From positions 1-13,519 of the forward strand of contig CAMBRJ010000029.1 in assembly GCA_945870175.1 (NCBI GenBank): a stretch of DNA of 13,519 nt, in the 5' to 3' direction. The DNA is from Gemmatimonas phototrophica (GTDB lineage: Bacteria > Gemmatimonadota > Gemmatimonadetes > Gemmatimonadales > Gemmatimonadaceae). Each line of letters begins with the position of its first letter. Positions within the stretch are counted from its first letter, which is position 1. Both the position numbers and the translations under genes were made by a program. The notes under the pieces are model-generated. The model was given only the letters and a program-made list of their open reading frames with translations, was not told the origin of the DNA and did no database searches. Positions 1-6,234 of this stretch are shown in pieces.

Positions 1-39
1 CTGCAGAGCTATGCCGCGTTGACCGGCCGCGTCTCCGTG
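1..39 (+). repeat. 39-bp direct repeat, copy 1 (at window edge)
   Basis: Bases 1-39 are identical to 538-576 and in the same reading frame; identity stops at base 40 (a) versus 577 (c). Because copy 1 runs to the window edge, the true repeat may be longer. It places 13 codons that belong between the helicase and DUF3427 regions directly in front of the helicase C lobe, which looks wrong for the family. Confidence 0.95.
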
Positions 40-1470
40 AATCACGCGCGGTTCATGACGGAGCAGTTCGGGAAAGCGGGGCTGCCGGTCGTGTGTCTCA
101 CCGGCGACTCGTCAGACGTGGAACGGAGGGAGGCGCCGCAGCGCCTCGCGCGTGGTGAAATCTGCGCGATCGTGACCGTCGACTTGTACAACGAAGGCGT
201 CGACATCCCAAGCGCCGACACCCTGCTCTTTCTTCGCCCGACGCAGAGCGCCTTGGTGTTCCAGCAGCAGCTGGGACGCGGGCTTCGCCTCCACGACGGG
301 AAGAGTAGCTGCCTCGTCCTCGACTTCGTCGGACGCCATCGGTCGGACTTCCGATTCGACAAGCTGATATCGTCGGTAACGGGCCTTAGCCGACGCGAAG
401 TACTGAAGGGACTCGAGGAGGGCTTCTCGACCTTGCCCAGTGGATGTCACATCCATCTTGAGGCACAGGCGCGTGATCGCGTGCTCGCGAATCTGCGATC
501 AGCGGCACAACAGACGTGGGGACGGCTGCGCAACGAGCTGCAGAGCTATGCCGCGTTGACCGGCCGCGTCTCCGTGCGGCTCGCCGACTTTCTGCACGAT
601 CAGGACATCGAGTTATCCGAGATCTATCGCGACGCGACGCCTGGCGGCTGGACGTCGCTACGCCGAGCCGCTGGCTTGCTTCCGCGCGACGAGGCGACCG
701 AGCCTGAGGCTCTCACGTCGCGTTCGCTTCGTCATTTGCTGCACGTCGACGATCCCACTCAGATCAGCGTCATTCGGAGAGTCGCGGAGGCTGGAGGGAT
801 GTACTCGCCGAGAAGCACGACGGAGCGGCTGCGGGCACAAATGCTCACGTATCAAGTCGAGCACGCAGGCAATCATTCGTTCGATGCGTTGTCGGCAAAG
901 CTCGAGCTCCAACCGCACGTGCGAGCGGAGTTGAGCGAGCTGGCCGATGTCCTCGAGTCAAGAAGCCGCGTCACCGCACGCGCCATCCCCGGATTCGACG
1001 ATGTCCCACTGGTGCTGCACGCGCGATACGAGCGTCGCGAGATTCTCACCGCCATCGGCCTGCACACAGCCACGGCCCGTCCGGCCTCCCGCGAAGGCGT
1101 GCTGCGTCTGCAGGAGAGAAGAGTCGAGGTGATGTTTGTGACGCTCGATAAGTCCGACGGATTTCGCGATCAGGTCTCGTATCACGACTACGCCGTCAGC
1201 CCGACGCGCTTTCATTGGGAAACGCAGAACTCGGCAGGTCCGAACACGGCGGCAGGTCGCCGCTACATCGAAAGCGCCACGAACGGCTGGACGTTCCAGC
1301 TCTTCGTGCGAGAGACGCCCAAGCACGCCTTTGTCGCCTGTGGCGGCGTGCGCGTGGCGAAGCCCACCGACGTGTCAGGCGAACGCCCCATGTCGATTTT
1401 CTGGACGCTCGATGTGCCGCTGCCCCTCGCGGTGTTCGGCGCGTTCAGCGTGCTCAAGCAGGGCCGCTAG
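1..1470 (+). CDS. DUF3427-type superfamily II helicase, C-terminal part (5' end outside window)
   Basis: This is the C-terminal portion of an ATP-dependent nucleic-acid helicase of the type that ends in a DUF3427 domain; such proteins are usually much longer and carry the Walker A/DEAD half upstream, here missing at the left edge. Numbering from a possible TTG at 19, the helicase C lobe occupies about residues 5-110: a motif IV-like VSVNHARFM (5-13), motif V around TVDLYNEGVD (53-62) and the arginine-finger motif VI QQLGRGLR (83-90). The DUF3427-like part covers about residue 327 to the end. The TTG at 19 is not a credible start because it lies inside the first 39 bases, which duplicate 538-576. 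GC is lower than in the operon: by hand count 57% at 361-420 and 52% at 841-900, against 70% at 4681-4740, which may indicate transfer. Its stop shares CTAG with the stop of the convergent gene. Function in the cell is unknown; DNA repair or phage defence are possible. Confidence 0.85.
   Translation: MQSYAALTGRVSVNHARFMTEQFGKAGLPVVCLTGDSSDVERREAPQRLARGEICAIVTVDLYNEGVDIPSADTLLFLRPTQSALVFQQQLGRGLRLHDGKSSCLVLDFVGRHRSDFRFDKLISSVTGLSRREVLKGLEEGFSTLPSGCHIHLEAQARDRVLANLRSAAQQTWGRLRNELQSYAALTGRVSVRLADFLHDQDIELSEIYRDATPGGWTSLRRAAGLLPRDEATEPEALTSRSLRHLLHVDDPTQISVIRRVAEAGGMYSPRSTTERLRAQMLTYQVEHAGNHSFDALSAKLELQPHVRAELSELADVLESRSRVTARAIPGFDDVPLVLHARYERREILTAIGLHTATARPASREGVLRLQERRVEVMFVTLDKSDGFRDQVSYHDYAVSPTRFHWETQNSAGPNTAAGRRYIESATNGWTFQLFVRETPKHAFVACGGVRVAKPTDVSGERPMSIFWTLDVPLPLAVFGAFSVLKQGR
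538..576 (+). repeat. 39-bp direct repeat, copy 2 (native location)
   Basis: This copy encodes LQSYAALTGRVSV followed by RLADFL and lies in continuous coding sequence between the helicase lobe and the DUF3427-like tail, so it is probably the original location. Distance between copies is 537 bases (179 codons), which would preserve the frame of a tandem duplication. Confidence 0.95.
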
Positions 1471-2153
1471 GACCGCCCCCGCGCCCCTCTCACCCACGCC
1501 GTCACCACCATCAGCCCACCCAGCACCCCGAGCCCAACGAGCACCCCCGCCGTCCCCTGCAACGCCACCCCGCGCACCGCGAAGAAGAACGCCGCCACAC
1601 TCGCCGCGCCCACTAGCCAGCCGGCGCGCTCGAGGCGGGTCCAGCCGCCCATCACCGGCCGTGTCGCGTCCGCGATCAGCACCGAGCGCCACCGCGGCCA
1701 GTCCCAGGCCAGCAGCCACAGGTTGGCCAGCAGCATCGCCACCGTGATCATCGGCGTCCCTTTGAACTCGATCGCGATCGTGATCACCACCACGTTCACG
1801 AGAATGGGCAGGAACAGCACCGCACCGTAGAACGCGGTGGCGGGAATGAGCAGCAGCACGCCGGCCAGCACCTGCGAGAGGCCGAGGAAGCGCCAATAGC
1901 CGCCGGTCTGGTACATCGCTTCGAAGAACGCGCCCACCGATGTGTCTACGCCCAGTGACGTGAACCGCTCACCCATCAGCTTCACACTGCCGGTGGGAAT
2001 GAACGCCACGGCCAGCAGGATGCGACACATCAGCGTGAGGCGCGCGGCGGCGGGGTGCTGCATCACGCGGGCGTTCAACGCATCGAGCGGACGGAGAGAC
2101 TCGTCGGTGGGCATGCCGCAAACTACGACAACTCGGGGCGAAGGATTCGCCAC
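1467..2153 (-). CDS. DoxX-like integral membrane protein
   Basis: The 228-residue product is strongly hydrophobic with about five or six membrane segments, near residues 38-56, 90-108, 109-128, 134-150, 176-195 and 201-221. The first segment with the following PTGSVKLMG resembles the start of DoxX/DoxD-type membrane proteins, whose biochemical role is poorly defined (redox or thiosulfate metabolism in some members). Two starts are possible: GTG at 2153 or ATG at 2114, 13 codons downstream. The ATG has a TAGTTT box 5 bases before it (complement of 2120-2125), the spacing expected of a leaderless transcript, so the 215-residue form may be the real one. The gene lies 19 bases downstream of the VapC toxin gene on the same strand and could be co-transcribed. 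Its stop overlaps that of the convergent helicase gene. Family-level call is moderate; function unknown. Confidence 0.65.
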   Translation of the reverse strand: MANPSPRVVVVCGMPTDESLRPLDALNARVMQHPAAARLTLMCRILLAVAFIPTGSVKLMGERFTSLGVDTSVGAFFEAMYQTGGYWRFLGLSQVLAGVLLLIPATAFYGAVLFLPILVNVVVITIAIEFKGTPMITVAMLLANLWLLAWDWPRWRSVLIADATRPVMGGWTRLERAGWLVGAASVAAFFFAVRGVALQGTAGVLVGLGVLGGLMVVTAWVRGARGRS

Positions 2154-2172
2154 GACCTGACGCGCGCGCCCG

Positions 2173-2565
2173 CTATCGAATCACCTGAATCTCCACGCCG
2201 ACATCAAGGCGCCCCCAGGCGCGATCGGCAGTCACCACACTCGCACCTAATTGCACCGCCGTCGCGAGGCACGTCGCATCGCCTAAGGAGAGTCCGGCCC
2301 ATCGCGTCTGCGCATGAAGCTCGCCGGCGAGCAAAGCGGTTTCGGTGTCCGCGCTCACGACGATGAGCTGCAAGTCATCGATGAACGCGCGACAGCCCGC
2401 CAGACTCATGCCGCGTTGGCGCAGCTTGCTCACGACCTCGGAGAGATTGGCAACGCTGATCCCTACCTGCGGGCGTGAGAGCACCAGCATGACCTGCTCG
2501 GCGCCGTCCTCCTCGAATGCGACCGCCAGTAGCGCGGACGCATCCAGCAGCTGCGCGATCTTCAC
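2173..2565 (-). CDS. vapC: VapC-type PIN-domain ribonuclease toxin
   Basis: The 130-residue product has the size and acidic residue pattern of PIN-domain toxins: Asp8 in LLDASALLA, Glu43 in LSEVVSK, Asp96 in SLGDATCLA and Asp114 in TADRAW. In the family these residues bind Mg2+ or Mn2+ and cut RNA, often tRNA or rRNA, slowing growth when the antitoxin is lost. Start is GTG at 2565, which overlaps the antitoxin stop as GTGA, so translation of the two is probably coupled and toxin synthesis follows antitoxin. All four catalytic positions are present, so the toxin looks intact. The RNA target cannot be read from the sequence. Confidence 0.88.
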   Translation of the reverse strand: MKIAQLLDASALLAVAFEEDGAEQVMLVLSRPQVGISVANLSEVVSKLRQRGMSLAGCRAFIDDLQLIVVSADTETALLAGELHAQTRWAGLSLGDATCLATAVQLGASVVTADRAWGRLDVGVEIQVIR

Positions 2566-2903
2566 GACGGTCGGCGCAACTTCTGCAACACAGACGGCAG
2601 GTCCACGCGCACCGGCGGCCCGTCCTCAGCCATCGCCGACTCCCAATAGCCCGCTCGATCCGACAGGAATTCGTCGACCTCGGTCCCACTGGACTCCGGC
2701 GCACGGACAGCCGCGAGACGCTCACGCACGCGGCGCACCGCCGCTCGACGCGATCGAAGCACCAGATCATCGCCATCGATGAGCAGCGTGATCTCATCGC
2801 CGGCGCGCAGTCCGAGCGCCTCGCGCACGACCGCCGGAATGACGATCCGCCCGTTCGCTTCGACCTTCGCCGTATATCGACCGCGCGGCTTATCGTATTC
2901 CAT
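2562..2903 (-). CDS. vapB: VapB-type antitoxin with AbrB/SpoVT fold
   Basis: The 113-residue protein has an N-terminal swapped-hairpin AbrB/MazE-like DNA-binding domain (about residues 8-52), recognisable from VEANGRIVIPAVVREALGL followed by GDEITLLIDGDDLVLR. The acidic tail, about residues 70-113, is the likely toxin-neutralising region; the family wraps such tails around the PIN active site. It is longer than many VapB proteins, which are about 70-90 residues. ATG at 2903 is preceded at 6 bases by a -10-like TAACTT, so the mRNA may be leaderless. As in other pairs, the antitoxin or the complex probably represses its own promoter; an 11-bp palindrome lies in the promoter spacer. Confidence 0.85.
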   Translation of the reverse strand: MEYDKPRGRYTAKVEANGRIVIPAVVREALGLRAGDEITLLIDGDDLVLRSRRAAVRRVRERLAAVRAPESSGTEVDEFLSDRAGYWESAMAEDGPPVRVDLPSVLQKLRRPS

Positions 2904-2909
2904 GGCTTG

Positions 2910-2938
2910 AAGTTACAAGAACTACTGACAGTAAGCAA
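2910..2938 (-). promoter_or_regulatory. Promoter of the antitoxin-toxin pair with internal palindrome
   Basis: On the minus strand, TTGCTT (complement of 2933-2938) and TAACTT (complement of 2910-2915) are separated by exactly 17 bases, the optimal sigma-70 spacing, and TAACTT ends 6 bases before the antitoxin ATG. Transcription would then start at or near the A of ATG. The spacer contains the perfect palindrome TACTG-A-CAGTA (2923-2933), a candidate operator for the AbrB-fold antitoxin. Prediction only. Confidence 0.6.
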
Positions 2939-3024
2939 TATTTTGCCAGTTTTTTATGTGGTGCCATGGTTCGGAGCAATCCCTCTGCCCAATCGGCGCC
3001 CTCACGCCCCGCCCCCGCACACAC

Positions 3025-3030
3025 TACCAT
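3025..3030 (+). promoter_or_regulatory. -10-like box of a probable leaderless transcript
   Basis: TACCAT lies 6 bases before the ATG at 3037, the position of a TANNNT -10 box when transcription starts at the start codon. No Shine-Dalgarno sequence precedes this ATG. The base run at the expected -35 position (around 3002-3007) does not resemble TTGACA, so support is weak and rests on the same arrangement at neighbouring genes. Confidence 0.4.
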
Positions 3031-3036
3031 CTCGGC

Positions 3037-3759
3037 ATGCTGATTCCCCGCGAATCCCTCCGCCTTCGCCGCACGCTCGCGATCATCGCCAGCGTCGTCG
3101 CCCTCAGCGCCTGCCATCGCGCACCCGCCGCCAGCGCCACGCCCGGCACATCGCCCGCCGCCGCCCGCGCGCTGTTACTCGACCCCGCCAACGCCGAGTT
3201 CACGCGCCCCGCGCCGCCGATCTCCCGGCTTCGGTTCGAGACCACCAAAGGCGTCTTCGTGCTCGAACTCCACCGCGACTGGGGGCCGCTCGGCGCCGAC
3301 CGCTTCTACAACCTCGCGCGACTCGGCTACTTCACCGACACCCGCTTCCACCGCGTGCGCGCCGCCTATATCGCCCAGTGGGGGCTCCACGGCGACTCGG
3401 CCGTGAACGCGGCGTGGAAAGGCCGCTATCTCCGCGACGATGCGCCCCGCTCGCGCAACACCCGCGGCACCTTCGCCTTTTCGTACGAAGGCCCCGGCCG
3501 CGAGAGCACACGCAACACGCAGATCTATGTGAACCTGGCCGATAATCCGCGCAACGACGCCGAGCCGTTCACGATGCTTGGCACCGTCGTGGAAGGCATG
3601 GCGGTGCTCGACAGTCTCTACAGCGGATACGGCGAGGACGCCGGCAGTGGCGTGCGACAGGGCAAGCAGGGGCCGCTCGAGCGCGGCGGCAATGCCTTCA
3701 TGGATCGCGAGTTCCCCAAGCTCGACCGCATTTTCCGGGTGGTCATCTCCCTTCACTAG
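3037..3759 (+). CDS. Lipoprotein peptidyl-prolyl cis-trans isomerase, cyclophilin type
   Basis: The 240-residue protein starts with an arginine-rich n-region, a hydrophobic stretch and the lipobox LSAC with Cys26, so it is predicted to be a lipid-anchored, periplasm-facing protein. From about residue 65 it follows the cyclophilin fold: RLRFETTKGVFVLEL, then FHRVRAAYIAQWG with Arg106 and Gln114 at the positions of human CypA Arg55 and Gln63, and IYVNLADNPRND in place of the FFI(N/C)TAD block. CypA Phe60 and Phe113 correspond to tyrosines here. The family speeds prolyl isomerisation in folding proteins; here the client would be envelope proteins. The ATG at 3037 is preferred over an upstream in-frame ATG at 2956 because it opens the signal peptide directly and has the -10-like TACCAT before it. 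No rho-independent terminator is visible after the stop. Confidence 0.88.
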   Translation: MLIPRESLRLRRTLAIIASVVALSACHRAPAASATPGTSPAAARALLLDPANAEFTRPAPPISRLRFETTKGVFVLELHRDWGPLGADRFYNLARLGYFTDTRFHRVRAAYIAQWGLHGDSAVNAAWKGRYLRDDAPRSRNTRGTFAFSYEGPGRESTRNTQIYVNLADNPRNDAEPFTMLGTVVEGMAVLDSLYSGYGEDAGSGVRQGKQGPLERGGNAFMDREFPKLDRIFRVVISLH

Positions 3760-3791
3760 GGATGCCGCACCAGAGCGGGCAGTGCCACTTC

Positions 3792-3825
3792 CGGCCAATT
3801 ACTTGATATTTGAAGTAATTGGCCG
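3792..3825. promoter_or_regulatory. Operator-like palindrome, candidate MarR binding site
   Basis: A perfect inverted repeat with 13-bp arms and an 8-base spacer: left arm 3792-3804 (CGGCCAATTACTT), right arm 3813-3825 (its reverse complement). It overlaps the -35 element and fills most of the -35/-10 spacer of the predicted operon promoter, a classic place for a repressor. A MarR-family gene lies in the operon downstream. No T-tract follows, so it is not a convincing terminator for the preceding gene. Confidence 0.7.
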
Positions 3826-3831
3826 TAGCAT
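3803..3831 (+). promoter_or_regulatory. Sigma-70-like promoter of the aromatic-acid operon
   Basis: TTGATA (3803-3808, five of six matches to TTGACA) and TAGCAT (3826-3831, four of six to TATAAT) are separated by exactly 17 bases. A transcript starting near 3838 would have a short leader and the ribosome site GGAG (3850-3853), 8 bases before the GTG start at 3862. The palindrome covers the -35 box, so bound repressor would block RNA polymerase. Confidence 0.6.
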
Positions 3832-3861
3832 CGAGTCGTATCCTCTCGCGGAGCAAATGCG

Positions 3862-6234
3862 GTGAACGTCGTCGTCGTTGGTGGTGGTCCCGGCGGGCTC
3901 TACGCCGCGCTGCTCATGAAGCGGCGCGACCCGCGCGCACAGATCACCGTGGTCGAACGGCATCGCCCGGACGACACGTTCGGCTGGGGCGTCGTGCTCT
4001 CCGACCAGACGGTCGCCAATTTGCGTGCTGCCGACGCCGAGAGCGCCGACGAGATCGCGGCTGCCATGCACCGCTGGGACGACATCGCGATTCACTTCGC
4101 CGAGCGGACCATGCGGTCGGGCGGACACGGGTTCAGCGGCATCGGCCGCAAGAAGCTGCTTGCCATTCTACAGCAGCGATGCCGTGCGCTGGGCGTGGTG
4201 CTGCGCTTCGAAACCGATCTGCCCCCCGAAGCGCTCGAGGCGGTCATCGCCGACGAGCCGGTCGACCTCGTGATCGTGGCCGACGGCATCAACAGCCGCC
4301 TGCGCGAGCGCTTCGCCAGCACGTACCGACCGGACATCGACCTGCGTCGCTGCCGCTACATCTGGCTCGGCACGCCCAAGCGCTTCGACGCCTTCACGTT
4401 TGCGTTCAAGGAAACGCCGATCGGCTGGTTTCAGGCGCACGCGTATCAATTCGACGGTGAGACCAGCACGTTCATTGTGGAAACGCCGCAAGAGGTGTGG
4501 GAGCAGGCCGGAATCGCCGACATGTCCGACGGCGAGTCGATCGCGTTCTGCGAGTCGCTCTTTGCCGACGTGCTCGGCGGCGAGCCGCTGATGAGCAACG
4601 CCGCGCACCTGCGTGGATCGGCCCAGTGGATTCGCTTCCCGCGCGTAACGTGCGCGGAATGGGTGCACTGGCTCGATACGGCGCAGGGCCGCGTGCCACT
4701 CGTGCTACTGGGCGACTCGGCGCATACCGCGCACTTCAGTATCGGCTCCGGCAGCAAGCTCGCCCTCGAGGATGCCATCGCGCTCGACCTGCAGCTGGCC
4801 GCGCACGCGGGTGACGTCGGCGCGGCGCTGAGCCAATATCAGGCCGAGCGAAGTGTGGAAGTGCTCAAGCTGCAGAACGCGGCGCGCAATTCTACGGAAT
4901 GGTTCGAACACGTGGACCGGTACGCCACGCTGGCTCCGGAGCAGTTCGCCTATTCGTTGCTCACACGCTCGCAGCGCATCTCGCACGAGAACCTGCGCGT
5001 GCGCGACGCGGCCTACGTGGGCGCGTTCGAACGCTGGTTTGCGCAGCAGTCGGGGCTGACCGTCGCGCCCGATGCCGCCGCCCCGCCAGCGATCTTCACG
5101 CCGTTCACGGTGCGCGGCGTGACGCTGCCCAACCGCATCGTGGTGAGCCCCATGGCGCAGTACTCGGCCACCAACGACGGCATGCCTACCGACTGGCATC
5201 TCGTGCATCTTGGCGCTCGCGCCACCGGTGGCGCCGGGCTCGTGATGACGGAGATGACGTGCGTGGCGCCCGATGCGCGCATCACGCCGGTGTGCCCGGG
5301 CATGTGGAACGACGACCAGCGCGACATGTGGGCCCGCGTCGTGCGCTTCGTGCACGAACACACGCCGGCCAAGATCGGATTGCAGTTGGGGCACGCCGGG
5401 GCGAAGGGTGCCACCAAGACCATGTGGGACGGCATCGATCAGCCGCTGGAGAGCGGCGCCTGGCCGCTGATCGCCGCCTCGGAAACGCAGTACCTCGACG
5501 GTATTTCGCAAACGGCGAGAGAGATGACGCGCGACGACATGCGGCGCGTGACCGAGGAGTTCGCACAGGCGGCGCATCGTGGCGTGGCCGCCGGATTCGA
5601 CTGGCTGGAGTTGCACTTCGCGCACGGCTACCTCCTCTCGAGCTTCCTGTCGCCACTCACCAACCATCGCACCGATGCATACGGTGGCGATCTCGCCGGA
5701 CGGGCGAAGTTTCCGCTCGAAGTGTTCGCTGCGGTACGCGCGATATGGCCAGCCGACTTGCCGATCTCGGTGCGTATCTCGGCGCACGACTGGGCCACTG
5801 GCGGCAACACCGACGATCACGCGGTGGCGATCGCCGGACTGTTCAGAGATGCCGGCGCCGACATGATCGACGTGTCGGCGGGTCAGGTCGTGAAGCGCGA
5901 GCGCCCGGTGTACGGCCGCATGTGGCAAACCCCGTTTGCCGATCGCGTGCGCCAGGAAGCGGGTATCGCCACCATCGCAGTCGGTGCAATCACCGATGCC
6001 GATCAGGCGAATGGCATCATCGCATCAGGTCGCGCCGACCTCGTGGCGATCGGCCGTCCGCACCTGACCAATCCCGCGTGGACGTTGATGGAAGCGGCGA
6101 AGTACGGGTACGCCGGCGCCACGTGGCCGGTGCAGTATCTCGCCGGCAAGTCGCAGCTCGATCGCCTCATCGAACGCGAGCGCAGCATGCGCGCAGCGGC
6201 CGAGGGCGCGCCGCCCACCGGGGAGCTCACGTGA
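3862..6234 (+). CDS. Fused aryl-CoA monooxygenase / old-yellow-enzyme reductase (2-aminobenzoyl-CoA monooxygenase/reductase type)
   Basis: The 790-residue protein joins two flavoenzymes. Residues 1 to about 390 are an FAD aromatic hydroxylase: dinucleotide motif GGGPGG (7-12), FGWGVVLSD, the DG motif at Asp141 and the FAD-ribityl GD motif at Asp285 in GDSAHTAHFSIGSGSK. This half closely resembles salicylyl-CoA 5-hydroxylases. Residues from about 412 are an FMN old-yellow-enzyme domain: PNRIVVSPM, LGHAGAKG with His511, HFAHGYLLSSFLSP (585-598) and NHRTDAYGG. The same fusion is known for 2-aminobenzoyl-CoA monooxygenase/reductase of Azoarcus evansii, which hydroxylates the ring with O2 and NADH and then reduces it to 2-amino-5-oxocyclohex-1-ene-1-carboxyl-CoA. 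It acts in the cytoplasm. GTG start is set by GGAG 8 bases upstream. First gene of the operon; its stop overlaps the next start as GTGA. Substrate could instead be salicylyl-CoA, though the ligase and RidA neighbours favour an amino substrate. Confidence 0.9.
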   Translation: MNVVVVGGGPGGLYAALLMKRRDPRAQITVVERHRPDDTFGWGVVLSDQTVANLRAADAESADEIAAAMHRWDDIAIHFAERTMRSGGHGFSGIGRKKLLAILQQRCRALGVVLRFETDLPPEALEAVIADEPVDLVIVADGINSRLRERFASTYRPDIDLRRCRYIWLGTPKRFDAFTFAFKETPIGWFQAHAYQFDGETSTFIVETPQEVWEQAGIADMSDGESIAFCESLFADVLGGEPLMSNAAHLRGSAQWIRFPRVTCAEWVHWLDTAQGRVPLVLLGDSAHTAHFSIGSGSKLALEDAIALDLQLAAHAGDVGAALSQYQAERSVEVLKLQNAARNSTEWFEHVDRYATLAPEQFAYSLLTRSQRISHENLRVRDAAYVGAFERWFAQQSGLTVAPDAAAPPAIFTPFTVRGVTLPNRIVVSPMAQYSATNDGMPTDWHLVHLGARATGGAGLVMTEMTCVAPDARITPVCPGMWNDDQRDMWARVVRFVHEHTPAKIGLQLGHAGAKGATKTMWDGIDQPLESGAWPLIAASETQYLDGISQTAREMTRDDMRRVTEEFAQAAHRGVAAGFDWLELHFAHGYLLSSFLSPLTNHRTDAYGGDLAGRAKFPLEVFAAVRAIWPADLPISVRISAHDWATGGNTDDHAVAIAGLFRDAGADMIDVSAGQVVKRERPVYGRMWQTPFADRVRQEAGIATIAVGAITDADQANGIIASGRADLVAIGRPHLTNPAWTLMEAAKYGYAGATWPVQYLAGKSQLDRLIERERSMRAAAEGAPPTGELT

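Noticed and set aside
1..6. PstI site CTGCAG at the first bases as a cloning junction
   Set aside because: The same hexamer is part of the repeated unit at 538 and appears there within continuous coding sequence, so it can be explained by the repeat alone.
1770..1790. Clustered GATC/CGATCG motifs as a possible protein-binding or methylation cluster
   Set aside because: They fall inside the DoxX-like coding sequence and can arise from Ile/Asp/Arg codons in high-GC DNA; no wider pattern was seen.
2956..3036. N-terminal extension of the cyclophilin from ATG 2956
   Set aside because: It would put 27 residues with Cys and His before a normal lipoprotein signal sequence; the ATG at 3037 gives a standard signal peptide.
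3792..3825. Rho-independent terminator for the cyclophilin gene
   Set aside because: The inverted repeat is strong but is AT-rich in the stem interior and is not followed by a T-tract; its overlap with a well-spaced promoter fits an operator better.
4705..5928. A 407-codon open reading frame on the minus strand
   Set aside because: It is antisense to the fused monooxygenase/reductase, which is well supported in both domains; no motif is visible in the shadow frame.
4899..6230. Upstream extension of the SDR reading frame
   Set aside because: The frame is open by chance inside the monooxygenase gene. SDR homology begins only after the GTG at 6231, which has a good ribosome site.
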